64,000 nt of DNA from Clostridium sp. D33t1_170424_F3 (GTDB taxonomy: Bacteria; Bacillota; Clostridia; Oscillospirales; Acutalibacteraceae), in contig NZ_JADPEG010000002.1 of assembly GCF_015667585.1 (NCBI RefSeq), positions 62,001 through 126,000 of the forward strand. The letters run 5' to 3'. Below are positions 48,202 through 56,912 of this stretch, piece after piece. A program made the position numbers and the translations under genes. How positions within the stretch are numbered: the stretch's first letter is position 1; every line of letters starts with the position of its first letter. The notes below the pieces were generated by a model, which was given only the letters and a program-made list of their open reading frames with translations, searched no databases and was not told the DNA's origin.

Positions 48202-48400
48202 ACAGGATACCGGCCAATTGAGAGGATCGCCCCTGTATGAACAGAGTCTAAAAGGGCCCTGTTTGAAAAGAAGCTTTCACTGAACAGCACTATAGGTGTG
48301 CTGGACACTTTATGTCTGCGAAAGACGCTGCGCATCATCCGCAAAAGCATTGTGTTATCACAATTGCGTAAAATGGTCCTCGCTGTAAGCGTATTTCGAC
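48202..48400 (+). pseudogene. Degenerate extra copies of the C-terminal tail after the stop codon
   Basis: About 140 bp beyond the stop, bases 48336-48371 translate as HHPQKHCVITIA-stop, nearly identical to the real end of the other surface protein (VPQKHCIVTIA-stop). Base identity continues past the stop (CTAAAATGG-type sequence). A second diverged block (48400-48450) repeats the segment at 48293-48336 with roughly three quarters identity. Frames are broken, so this is silent sequence. Confidence 0.65.
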
Positions 48401-48470
48401 CGGAGGTGTATAAGATACTTCATGCCTGTGAATGACGCTGTGCATTCAAATACGGCAATATAGCACCAAA

Positions 48471-48508
48471 AACCACCTGCACCGCAGTTGCGGTGCAGGT
48501 GGTTTCAT
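48471..48508 (+). terminator. Terminator after the glycoside hydrolase locus
   Basis: ACCACCTGCACCGCA pairs with TGCGGTGCAGGTGGT, followed by TTTCATTC. A weak T-run but a very stable stem. Confidence 0.75.
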
Positions 48509-48577
48509 TCTAAAATTGTATATAATAAGCAAAACGCTCATTTATTACAAAAAATTATATTTTCTGCATAAAACCTC

Positions 48578-48606
48578 TTGCTATTCCCTCCGTTTTTTGA
48601 TAAAAT
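48578..48606 (+). promoter_or_regulatory. Promoter for the symporter gene
   Basis: TTGCTA (48578-48583), 17 bp, TAAAAT (48601-48606). Confidence 0.55.
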
Positions 48607-48673
48607 AACATACGATTTAGTAAGTTGATTCATCGATGGTTTAAACTAAAAAAGCACATTGGGGGCTGGTAAC

Positions 48674-50194
48674 ATGAGTAAAGAAACAACCATTTGGATT
48701 GTCATCGCTATTTACGCCATCTTCATGCTGGCAATCGGCGTGATCAACTCCAAAAACAGCAACGGCGGCATGGCGAACTTCACCGTGGGCGGACGCAACG
48801 CGGGCGCGTGGATTTCCGCCCTCTCCTACGGCACCGCGTATTTTTCCGCGGTTATGTTCATCGGATACTCCGGCGGCTCCGGCTGGAACTTCGGCCTGTA
48901 CGCCACGCTGGTCGGTATCGGCAACGCCATTTTTGGCTCTCTGCTCGCCTGGATGGTTTTGGCCGGGCGCACCCGCGAGGTTACGCGCAGGCTGAAAATC
49001 AAATCTATGCCCCAGCTCTTTGAGATGCGGTACCAGAGCGGCGGCATGAAAATATTTTCCAGCGTGGTCATTTTTATCTTCCTGCTTCCCTATTCCGCTT
49101 CTGTCTACAAGGGTCTGACCAGCGTCTGTTCCATTCTCCTGAACATCGACGAGCGCGTCTGCATGATCATGATTGCGGTCGCCTCCGCGGTGGTGCTGGT
49201 TCTGGGCGGCTACATGGCTACTCTTAAGGCCGATTTTGTACAAGGCATTGTGATGATGTTCGGTGTGACGGCGCTGCTGGCAATGGTCGTCATCTGCCCG
49301 CAGGTCGGGGGGCTTTCCGAGGGCTTCCAGCGCATGACCGCCTACATGAGCCAGAGCGGCATGACGCCCATGAGTACGCAGAGCATCATCTCCCTGATTG
49401 CAACCATCGTGATGACCAGCTTCGGCACCTGGGGTCTGCCGCAGATGATCCACAAATATTACGGCATTCGCGACGCGAGGGAAGTCAAGCGCGGCACGAT
49501 CATTTCTACCCTTTTCGCGCTTCTGGTCGCGGGCGGCGGCTATTTCATCGGTTCCTTCTCGCACCTGTTCTTTGGAGACACCATGCCTGCGGGCGGCAAG
49601 GACTATATCATTCCCAACATGCTGAACATGGCGGGACTCCCGAATATTCTGATCGGCATCGTACTGGTACTCTTAATTTCAGCGTCTGTCTCCACACTTT
49701 CCAGCATCACGCTGACCGCATGCTCCACCGTCTCCATGGACCTCATCAAGGGTAAATGGAAGCCGAAAATGAGCGATTCCAACGTTGCGATGCTCACCCG
49801 TATCCTGTGCCTGGTATTTGTAGTAGGTTCTTACATCGTGGCAAATTATCCAACGCCGATCCTGGAAATGATGTCATATTCCTGGGGCATCATCTCCGGC
49901 TCGTTCCTCGCCCCGTATGCAATCGCGCTGTACTGGAAGGGGATCAACCGTGCCGGCGCTTGGTCCGGTATGATCGGCGGCTTCCTGACGGCGTTCGTGC
50001 CGGTCGCCATCTCCGGATTCACCACACCGGACGGCCCGCTTTACGCATGCCTGGCAATGTTCGTTTCACTGGTGCTTTGCTTCGCGGTCAGTAAGATCGC
50101 CTCTTCCGCCGGTTGGAAAAGCGGCGAAACCAACGATTTCTTCTACAACGGCACGGCGGAGGAATGGCGGCAAAAGCATGGATATGTAAAATAA
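48674..50194 (+). CDS. Sodium:solute symporter (SSF family)
   Basis: 506 residues from the ATG at 48674, eight bases after GGGGG. About 13 membrane helices are visible. SSF features include NFTVGGRNAGAWISALSYG near the N-terminus and FGTWGLPQMIHKYYGIRDA in the middle. These carriers take up sugars, sialic acid, amino acids or vitamins with Na+. The glycoside hydrolase gene upstream suggests a sugar or glycan fragment, but the genes have separate promoters and terminators, so this is inference. Confidence 0.9.
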   Translation: MSKETTIWIVIAIYAIFMLAIGVINSKNSNGGMANFTVGGRNAGAWISALSYGTAYFSAVMFIGYSGGSGWNFGLYATLVGIGNAIFGSLLAWMVLAGRTREVTRRLKIKSMPQLFEMRYQSGGMKIFSSVVIFIFLLPYSASVYKGLTSVCSILLNIDERVCMIMIAVASAVVLVLGGYMATLKADFVQGIVMMFGVTALLAMVVICPQVGGLSEGFQRMTAYMSQSGMTPMSTQSIISLIATIVMTSFGTWGLPQMIHKYYGIRDAREVKRGTIISTLFALLVAGGGYFIGSFSHLFFGDTMPAGGKDYIIPNMLNMAGLPNILIGIVLVLLISASVSTLSSITLTACSTVSMDLIKGKWKPKMSDSNVAMLTRILCLVFVVGSYIVANYPTPILEMMSYSWGIISGSFLAPYAIALYWKGINRAGAWSGMIGGFLTAFVPVAISGFTTPDGPLYACLAMFVSLVLCFAVSKIASSAGWKSGETNDFFYNGTAEEWRQKHGYVK

Positions 50195-50205
50195 TAAATC
50201 TTACA

Positions 50206-50241
50206 AAAAGAGGGACACAACCGGTTGTGTCCCTCTTTTTT
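50206..50241 (+). terminator. Intrinsic terminator after the symporter gene
   Basis: AAAGAGGGACACAACC pairs perfectly with GGTTGTGTCCCTCTTT, then TTT. Confidence 0.93.
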
Positions 50242-50274
50242 GTCGAACGATTTCAAAATGCATCCGTCTGTTTG

Positions 50275-50303
50275 TTGTCTTTTGTTCGAAAACTGCGTAT
50301 AAT
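50275..50303 (+). promoter_or_regulatory. Promoter for the VanY-like gene
   Basis: TTGTCT (50275-50280), 17 bp, TATAAT (50298-50303). Confidence 0.65.
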
Positions 50304-50380
50304 AAGGGACAGTATGCAAGGAATTCATAGGTTAAACTGTATTATCTATAGAACAGGAATGAAAATACAGGAGGAAAGAC

Positions 50381-51193
50381 ATGCCAAAGACGTATAGAGT
50401 CATCGCCCTGCGCAGACGCCGGATTAAAATTGTTCTGGGAGCAATCGCCGCGCTGGTATTGATCGGATTCGGCACAACTGCCCTATACAACAATCTGGCG
50501 GACGGCGCGGCCCAGTCCCGGGGCAACCCGGATACGCCCCCCACAGAATCGGTATCCGAATACATGCAGCAGTCCCCTTCCGGCGGTGCAAGCCCGCAGA
50601 CGCCCGATCCCCGTTTGGACGACTGGCGTTTACAGCTGGTTAATGAAGAAAATCCACTTCCAAAAGATCACTCCATTGAAACCAGATCATTGCCCAACGG
50701 AAAGGAATTTGACGCGCGCGCGTTCGAGGCCCTTACTGCCCTGCTGGAAGCCGGCAACAGCTCTGGCCTGGACCTGATGGTCTGTTCCGGTTACCGGACC
50801 GTTGAAAGGCAAACCGAGCTGTTTGACGAGGAAATGGCTAAATATGAAAATCAGGGCTACTCCTATGAGGAAGCCTACGATGCGGCAAAAACCACCGTGG
50901 CCGTACCAGGCACCAGCGAACACAATCTGGGGCTTGCGGCGGATATCTGCGCCGTTGACCACCAAACGCTGGACAGCGACTTCGCCGATACGCCGGAGGG
51001 CAAATGGCTGAAAAAGAACGCCGCGCAGTTCGGCTTTATCCAGCGCTATCCGGACGGCAAACAGGACGTCACCGGCATCATCTTTGAGCCGTGGCACTAC
51101 CGGTATGTCGGCAAGGAAAACGCGGAGGAAATCAATCGTTTGGGCATGTGCCTGGAGGAATTTATAGAATACCTGCAGGGTCCTCTCTCTTAA
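50381..51193 (+). CDS. VanY-type D-alanyl-D-alanine carboxypeptidase (M15 family), membrane-anchored
   Basis: 270 residues. A basic start and one membrane segment (17-37) are followed by a Ser/Pro/Gly-rich spacer and the LAS-type zinc peptidase domain. Zinc and catalytic motifs are SEHNLGLAADI (His and Asp ligands) and EPWHYRYVG. It would trim terminal D-Ala from peptidoglycan stems outside the membrane. No vancomycin genes are present, so this is ordinary wall maturation. It is monocistronic but directly precedes the cross-bridge genes. Confidence 0.9.
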   Translation: MPKTYRVIALRRRRIKIVLGAIAALVLIGFGTTALYNNLADGAAQSRGNPDTPPTESVSEYMQQSPSGGASPQTPDPRLDDWRLQLVNEENPLPKDHSIETRSLPNGKEFDARAFEALTALLEAGNSSGLDLMVCSGYRTVERQTELFDEEMAKYENQGYSYEEAYDAAKTTVAVPGTSEHNLGLAADICAVDHQTLDSDFADTPEGKWLKKNAAQFGFIQRYPDGKQDVTGIIFEPWHYRYVGKENAEEINRLGMCLEEFIEYLQGPLS

Positions 51194-51204
51194 AAGCGTC
51201 AACC

Positions 51205-51240
51205 GGGCGGCTGGGAATTTCCCCGCCGCCCTTTTTATTT
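51205..51240 (+). terminator. Intrinsic terminator after the VanY-like gene
   Basis: GGGCGGC pairs with GCCGCCC, with extra GG/CC pairing in the loop, then TTTTTATTT. Confidence 0.85.
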
Positions 51241-51276
51241 GACATGGTTCCATGCCCGCAATCCGGGAATCTTTTA

Positions 51277-51305
51277 TTGTCATTCCCTGGTAAAGATAGT
51301 ATAAT
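51277..51305 (+). promoter_or_regulatory. Promoter of the D-Asp cross-bridge operon
   Basis: TTGTCA (51277-51282), 17 bp, TATAAT (51300-51305); leader of about 110 nt. Confidence 0.7.
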
Positions 51306-51423
51306 AATCAAATACAGCGGCCGGATTTCCGGTATGGCAGGAGTCCGGCCGGCCCATACTGAAAAGAGAACCGTGCGGGCTGCATGCAGTCCGTGCGCCC
51401 GATAAAGAAAAGAGGAAATTTGG

Positions 51424-52650
51424 ATGAGTCAACCCGATTTTCTGCCGGTACTGCTTGGCAGCGATGTAAACGTCTACGGCATGGCGCGTTCGTTTCACGA
51501 AGCCTACGGCATCAGGAGCGTTGCTGTGGGAAAGGGCCGTTTGAATGCAACCTCCAACAGCAAAATTGTCACTGTAGAGTGTGTGGAACCCGATTTGGAG
51601 GACGACGCCGTTTTCTGCAAGACCCTGATTGCGTTTGCGGGCCGCTATCCGGGCCGGACGCTTCTGCTGGTCCCCTGCGGCGATAATTACATCAAGCTGC
51701 TGGTGCGCAATCAGGACAAGCTGCGCCCCTATTACCGCTTTGAATGCATCGACGAAGCGCTGCTGATGCGATTGAGCATCAAGGAAAGCTTTTATCAGGT
51801 CTGTGAGGAACACGGCTTCGCGTTTCCCAAAACCGCGGCCTGCAGCTATGAAAATTACAAGGAAATTCAGCTTCCCTTCGACTTCCCGGTCATCATCAAA
51901 CCCAGCAACTCCGTGGCCTATTGGAACTGCCACTTCCCGTATAAAAAGAAGGTGTTTGTCGCCTACAATCAACAGGAATTCACCGATATTCTGAACGCCA
52001 TCTACAGTTCCTCCTATAAGGATCACCTGATCCTGCAGGAATACATCCCCGGTGACGACAGCAATATGCGCGTAATGAACTGCTACAGCGGACGCGATAA
52101 AAAGGTCAAGCTGATCGCGTTGGGACACGCCCTGCTGGAGGAACACTCCCCGGAAGGCATCGGCAGCTATGCCGCGATCATCAGCACCTGCGACCGGGAG
52201 CTGGCGGAACGCATGAAGCGTTTTCTGGAAGGCATCGGGTACATTGGCTTCGCCAATTTTGATATGAAATACGACCCACGCGACAAGCAGTACAAGCTGT
52301 TTGAGATGAACCTGCGGCAGGGCCGCAGCAGCTTCTATGTGACCGCCGCCGGATACAACCTCGCCAAATGGCTGGTGGACGACGTGATCGAACAGAAGAA
52401 TATGGAGCTTACCGTCGTCACCAACGAGGTGCTTTGGAGCATCATCCCAAAAGATGTTATTTTTCAATATGTCAAAGATGCGTCATTGAAGGAAAAGGCG
52501 CGCAACCTTATCAAAGACGGAAAATACTGTCAGTCCATGCAGTATCAACCGGATTGGAGCCCGAAACATGCGCTTTCCTTCTTCCTGAATCAGATGAACT
52601 ACCGCAAAAAGTATAAGAAATATTTTGGCAATAAGGGGCTGCACGAATGA
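51424..52650 (+). CDS. ATP-grasp carboxylate-amine ligase, probable D-aspartate ligase
   Basis: 408 residues. An N-terminal pre-ATP-grasp domain (VLLGSDVNVYGMARSFHEAYG) precedes an ATP-grasp fold with FPVIIKPSNS, LILQEYIPGDDSN and the metal-binding FEMNLRQGRSS. Aslfm of Enterococcus faecium, which adds D-Asp to lysine of the peptidoglycan precursor, is a cytoplasmic ATP-grasp ligase of similar size and is also encoded beside an aspartate racemase. The racemase start overlaps this stop (ATGA). Other carboxylate-amine ligases share the fold, so the D-Asp specificity rests on context. Confidence 0.75.
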   Translation: MSQPDFLPVLLGSDVNVYGMARSFHEAYGIRSVAVGKGRLNATSNSKIVTVECVEPDLEDDAVFCKTLIAFAGRYPGRTLLLVPCGDNYIKLLVRNQDKLRPYYRFECIDEALLMRLSIKESFYQVCEEHGFAFPKTAACSYENYKEIQLPFDFPVIIKPSNSVAYWNCHFPYKKKVFVAYNQQEFTDILNAIYSSSYKDHLILQEYIPGDDSNMRVMNCYSGRDKKVKLIALGHALLEEHSPEGIGSYAAIISTCDRELAERMKRFLEGIGYIGFANFDMKYDPRDKQYKLFEMNLRQGRSSFYVTAAGYNLAKWLVDDVIEQKNMELTVVTNEVLWSIIPKDVIFQYVKDASLKEKARNLIKDGKYCQSMQYQPDWSPKHALSFFLNQMNYRKKYKKYFGNKGLHE

Positions 52651-53369
52651 AGACACTGGGTGTGATCGGCGGACTTGGCCCAATGGCAACCGCCTATTTT
52701 CTGCGCCGTATCGTAGAGATGACGGACGCGCGAACCGACCAGGAGCATCTGGACGCGATTGTGTTTAACCGGCCGTCCATTCCGGACCGGACGGCCTATA
52801 TCCTGGATCATGCCAAGCCCTCTCCCCTTGTGCCCATCGTTGAAGCGGCGCAAAAGCTGGAAGCGCTGGGGGCCTGCTGTATTGCCATTCCCTGCATCAC
52901 CTCCCACGCGCTATATAAGGAATTTTCCGCGGCGGTGCAGATCCCATTTCTGCACGCCTTGCGGGAAACCGCGCTGCATCTCAGGGAAAACGGCGTAAAG
53001 ACCGCCGGCATTCTGGCGACCACCGGCACCGTGCGCGCCGGTCTGTTTCAAAACGCGCTTGCGGAACAGGGAATCGAATGCGTTCTGCCGGACGAAACCA
53101 ACCAGCAGCGCGTAATGCAATTGATTTACGACGACTTTAAAGCGGGCCGCCCCGTTGAGCTGGACAAGTTCCACGCGGCCGCCAGCGCGGTACAAAAACA
53201 GGGCGCGGAATGCGTCATTTTGGGCTGTACGGAGCTTTCGCTCATCAAGCGGGATTCTCCCGTCGGCCCGGGCGTATTGGATACGCTGGACGTTCTGGCG
53301 CGCGCCGGCATCCTGCGCTGTGATAAACCGCTTCGCCCCACATACAATACTTTAATTACAAGAGAATAA
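52647..53369 (+). CDS. racD: Aspartate/glutamate racemase family protein, probable aspartate racemase
   Basis: 240 residues. A PLP-independent two-cysteine racemase: Cys in IAIPCITSH and Cys in ILGCTELSL act as acid and base; the start GVIGGLGPMATAYFLRRIVEMT is typical of aspartate racemases rather than MurI. It would supply D-Asp for the ligase encoded just upstream, to which it is translationally coupled. Confidence 0.88.
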   Translation: MKTLGVIGGLGPMATAYFLRRIVEMTDARTDQEHLDAIVFNRPSIPDRTAYILDHAKPSPLVPIVEAAQKLEALGACCIAIPCITSHALYKEFSAAVQIPFLHALRETALHLRENGVKTAGILATTGTVRAGLFQNALAEQGIECVLPDETNQQRVMQLIYDDFKAGRPVELDKFHAAASAVQKQGAECVILGCTELSLIKRDSPVGPGVLDTLDVLARAGILRCDKPLRPTYNTLITRE

Positions 53370-53397
53370 ACTGCCCAACGATAAGGAGGGACTGCCC

Positions 53398-55260
53398 ATG
53401 TGTGGCTTTGTAGGATTTTTTACAAACGGATACGGCGGGGACCGCAATGCAGTCATTCGCGCAATGGCGGACCGCATCCGGCACCGCGGACCGGATCAGG
53501 ATGACTATTACGTGGACGACGACGTCGCACTCGGCTTCCGCCGTTTGAGCATCATCGACCTGTCCGGCGGCTCCCAGCCCATTCTCAACGAGGACGGCAC
53601 GATGGCGCTGGTCTTCAACGGAGAAATTTACAATTTTCAGGAGCTGCGCAAAGACCTGGTTGAAAAGGGCCATATCTTTAAGACCGCCACGGATTCTGAA
53701 GTCCTGTTGCACGGGTACGAGCAATATGGTGCAGCCTTTTTGCAGAAGCTGCGTGGTATGTATGCGTTCGTCATCTGGGACAGCAAGGCAAAAAAGCTGT
53801 TCGGCGCGCGCGACATCTTCGGCATTAAACCGTTTTACTACTATCGCAAAGACGGCGATTTTTTGTTTGGTTCCGAAGTCAAGAGCTTTTTGGAGCACCC
53901 CGCCTTCAAACCGGAGCTGAACGAAGAACGCCTGCCGGAATATATGTGTTATTCCTATATCCCGGACGAAGAAACCATGTTCCGCAATGTTTATAAGCTT
54001 TTGGGCGGGCACTATTTTGAATACCAGAACGGTAAAATGACCATTCAAAAATATTACGACATCCACTACCGGATCGACGAATCCAAAACATTGGAGGAAT
54101 GGGAACAGCGCATCACGGAGGAATTCACCAGGAGCGTGGAAGCGCACCAGATCAGCGACGTGGAGGTCGGCTGCTTCCTTTCCAGCGGCGTAGATTCCAG
54201 CTACGTGGTAAAAGAAGTCTCCAAAGTGACGAAGGACGTCAAGACCTTTTCCGTCGGCTATGAAGAGGAAAAATACAGCGAACTGCCCTATGCGCAGGAT
54301 TTTTCCAAAACCGTCGGCGTACAGAACATCAGCAACAAGGTCAGCGCGGACGAATTCTTTGAGGCCAACAAGGAAATCCAGTATTACATGGACGAGCCTC
54401 TGCCAAATCCTTCCGAAGTACCGCTGTATTTCCTGGCGCAGAATGCCCGCAGATACGTGAAAGTGGTGCTCTCCGGAGAAGGCGCGGATGAACTGTTCGG
54501 CGGCTATCCGATGTATTTAGCCGGCATGCACTTTGAATCGTATCGGAAGGTTCCCGCGGGTCTGCGCCGCGCCGCCGCTTCCGCTGCCAAAAAATTACCG
54601 GGCTTTAAGGGCAAAAATTTTATTGTGCGCGGCGGCATGGAACCCTACCAGCGCTTTATGCGCAGCAATTTTGTCTTTACCTACGGCGACGTCAACCGCT
54701 ATTTGAAAAAAGACTATCACCAGAAGAATCCGGTTGACTATGCAAAGCCGTATTTTGACAAGGTCAAAGACCTGGACGAACCGAGCCAGCTGCAATACGT
54801 GGACATCCATACCTGGATGCTGTTTGACATCCTGCAAAAGGCCGACCGCATGAGCATGGCAAACTCTCTGGAGCTGCGCGTGCCGTTTCTGGATAAAAAG
54901 ATGCTGGAACTGGCGATGCAGATTCCCTCCCGCTATCGCGTGCACGGAGACGTCACCAAGGTTGCGCTGCGCGGCGCGGCGATTAAACAGCTGCCGGAGC
55001 GCACCGCCAACAAAAAGAAGCTGGGCTTTCCTGTCCCGCTGAACGACTGGCTGCGCATGGACAAATACTACAACATGGTGCGGGAAAAATTTGAGGGCCC
55101 CGTAGCTGCGATGTTTTTTGACCAGGAATCCATTATGGAGCTTCTCAACGACCACAAAGCAGGCAAAGCCGCCAATATGCAGCGCATCTGGTCCGTCTAT
55201 TCCTTCATCCTGTGGTACGAGCAGTTTTTCCAGCTGCAGCCTGCTAAGGCGCGGAAGTAA
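53398..55260 (+). CDS. Glutamine-hydrolysing asparagine synthase, probable D-Asp amidating enzyme (AsnH-like)
   Basis: 620 residues. The N-terminal Ntn glutaminase has Cys2 (MCGFVGFF); the synthetase half has the PPi-loop LSSGVDSSYV and SGEGADELFGG. A strong AAGGAGG site precedes the ATG 28 bp after racD. In Lactococcus and E. faecium an AsnB homologue (AsnH) amidates cross-bridge D-Asp to D-Asn. The operon position suggests the same here, but an ordinary asparagine synthetase AsnB cannot be excluded by sequence. Confidence 0.9.
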   Translation: MCGFVGFFTNGYGGDRNAVIRAMADRIRHRGPDQDDYYVDDDVALGFRRLSIIDLSGGSQPILNEDGTMALVFNGEIYNFQELRKDLVEKGHIFKTATDSEVLLHGYEQYGAAFLQKLRGMYAFVIWDSKAKKLFGARDIFGIKPFYYYRKDGDFLFGSEVKSFLEHPAFKPELNEERLPEYMCYSYIPDEETMFRNVYKLLGGHYFEYQNGKMTIQKYYDIHYRIDESKTLEEWEQRITEEFTRSVEAHQISDVEVGCFLSSGVDSSYVVKEVSKVTKDVKTFSVGYEEEKYSELPYAQDFSKTVGVQNISNKVSADEFFEANKEIQYYMDEPLPNPSEVPLYFLAQNARRYVKVVLSGEGADELFGGYPMYLAGMHFESYRKVPAGLRRAAASAAKKLPGFKGKNFIVRGGMEPYQRFMRSNFVFTYGDVNRYLKKDYHQKNPVDYAKPYFDKVKDLDEPSQLQYVDIHTWMLFDILQKADRMSMANSLELRVPFLDKKMLELAMQIPSRYRVHGDVTKVALRGAAIKQLPERTANKKKLGFPVPLNDWLRMDKYYNMVREKFEGPVAAMFFDQESIMELLNDHKAGKAANMQRIWSVYSFILWYEQFFQLQPAKARK

Positions 55261-55329
55261 TGCAAGCCGTTTCTTCCACGCGTCCCACCAGTACAAACCG
55301 AACGACTATCAAGCCAAAAAGGAAAGTAT

Positions 55330-56217
55330 ATGGGTGTTCTGATTGAAATTGTTCTTGCTCTCGCGGTACCCGCATTTTTTATCGCCGCCTTTTGGCAGGG
55401 CCTGACCGTCAGGCCCTATCCCATTAAAACGGAAAAGGTTTCCGCCGCCGTACGTTTGGCTGTTTTGACAGACCTGCACAGCAGCCGGTACGGCAGCAAG
55501 CAGGAAACGCTGATCCATGCCATTCAGGAACAGAATCCAGACATCGTTTTATTTGCCGGGGATATTGCGGACGATAAACTGCCGCACGACAACACCAAGT
55601 TGCTCCTTGCGGCGATTGGGAACCGCTATCCCTGTTATTATGTAACGGGAAACCACGAGTTCCGCACCGGTGAAGTGGAAAAAATCAAAGAGATGTTTCG
55701 CTCCTGCGGCGTCACCGTTTTGGAGGGCACAGCGGAAACCGTAATGTTAAATCAACAGCCGCTCCGCATCTGCGGCGTTGACGACCCAAGCGGCTTCAGC
55801 CTTCGCAAGGACCGCATCTCCGCCGGTTGGAAAAAGCAATTTCAAGCCTGCCAGGCGGCTGTGGGGGACGGCGTCTACACCGTACTGCTGTCGCACCACC
55901 CGGAGCTGATTTCGTATTATCAGGACAGCGGTTTCGACCTGATCCTGGCCGGTCACGCGCACGGCGGTCAGGTCCGCATTCCCGGTATCCTGAACGGTCT
56001 GTTCGCTCCGCACCAAGGCATTTTTCCCGCCTATGCGGGTGGGCGCTATCAGTTGGGCGGTACGACGTTGATCGTCAGCCGCGGGCTCTGCCGGAATCAC
56101 CGACCGCGCGTCTTCAATCCTCCGGAACTTGTTATTGTCGATCTTCTGCCAGCTCCCGAGGAGAAAGGCGCGCAGCGCAACGGAGCCGGAACAGAACTTT
56201 TTAAAGCGCGCTATTAA
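55330..56217 (+). CDS. Metallophosphoesterase, membrane-anchored (YkuE-like)
   Basis: 295 residues with one N-terminal membrane segment (3-24), then a calcineurin-like phosphoesterase domain: LTDLHSSRYG, FAGDIADD, VTGNHEFRTG, SHHP and GHAHGGQVRIPG supply the two-metal site. Family members act on lipids or wall precursors at the membrane; the substrate here is unknown. It follows asnH by 69 bp without a clear terminator and may be the last gene of the cross-bridge operon. Confidence 0.88.
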   Translation: MGVLIEIVLALAVPAFFIAAFWQGLTVRPYPIKTEKVSAAVRLAVLTDLHSSRYGSKQETLIHAIQEQNPDIVLFAGDIADDKLPHDNTKLLLAAIGNRYPCYYVTGNHEFRTGEVEKIKEMFRSCGVTVLEGTAETVMLNQQPLRICGVDDPSGFSLRKDRISAGWKKQFQACQAAVGDGVYTVLLSHHPELISYYQDSGFDLILAGHAHGGQVRIPGILNGLFAPHQGIFPAYAGGRYQLGGTTLIVSRGLCRNHRPRVFNPPELVIVDLLPAPEEKGAQRNGAGTELFKARY

Positions 56218-56252
56218 AACAACTATTAGGTAAACTTATCATATTGCAAAAG

Positions 56253-56283
56253 TGGGCTGCCAGCGTAAAAAGCTGGCAGCCCA
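56253..56283. terminator. Bidirectional hairpin terminator
   Basis: TGGGCTGCCAGC pairs perfectly with GCTGGCAGCCCA. Leftward it is followed by CTTTTGC; it separates two convergent genes. Confidence 0.85.
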
Positions 56284-56299
56284 TTCGTTACTTCCACTC

Positions 56300-56890
56300 T
56301 TATTCCTGCAAATAGCCTTTTTCAATACTCTCCTGAATCATCCGGTCCACAAACGGCCATACTTCCGGCATACCAATGCGGATCATGTCCATTCGTTTAT
56401 AAACCTGCTCGCTCTTTACATCGCCCAATGCCCAGGTATGCCCCTGCGTCAAATAGTTGTTGAGGAAGGGCTGGAGCCGGTCGATTGCCGCGGCAAACTG
56501 CGCGTCCGGCGTCTCCGCCCGGTCAAATTCCTCCCACAGTGCGCGGAGCTCCGCCGCCTGATCTGCCGGCAACAGAGCAAACAACCGGTCCGCCGCTTCC
56601 CGTTCGCGCTGTTCCTTATCCAGATACCCCTGTTCATCATAAGCAAAGGTATCGCCTGCATAGACCTCCACCAGATCATGCACCAATGCCATACGCATCA
56701 CATGTTCACAGCTGACGTTTTCCGGCGCATATTCCAACAGCAGCATCGCCATCAGGGCAAAATGCCAGGAGTGCTCCGCATCCGATTCCCGGCGGGTTTT
56801 ATCGATCAGAATCGTGCGCCGGTAAACGCTTTTCATCTTGTCGACCTCCACCAAAAATCGCAGCTGCCGTTCCAATCTGCCTGTATCCAT
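56300..56890 (-). CDS. HD-domain phosphohydrolase (YfbR-like)
   Basis: 196 residues from the ATG at 56890, eleven bases after AAGGAG. The HD motifs are RRESDAEHSWHFALMA and MALVHDLVEVYAGDT. The family includes 5'-deoxynucleotidase YfbR, which cleaves dNMPs, but assignment to a substrate is not possible by eye. It lies 22 bp downstream of the CFI-box gene, so it is probably the third gene of that leftward operon. Confidence 0.87.
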   Translation of the reverse strand: MDTGRLERQLRFLVEVDKMKSVYRRTILIDKTRRESDAEHSWHFALMAMLLLEYAPENVSCEHVMRMALVHDLVEVYAGDTFAYDEQGYLDKEQREREAADRLFALLPADQAAELRALWEEFDRAETPDAQFAAAIDRLQPFLNNYLTQGHTWALGDVKSEQVYKRMDMIRIGMPEVWPFVDRMIQESIEKGYLQE

Positions 56891-56912
56891 TTTCAGATGC
56901 ACTCCTTTCGAT

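Noticed and set aside
50381..51193. Vancomycin-resistance locus
   Set aside because: Only a VanY-like peptidase is present; no vanH, vanA-type ligase, vanX or VanRS is nearby.
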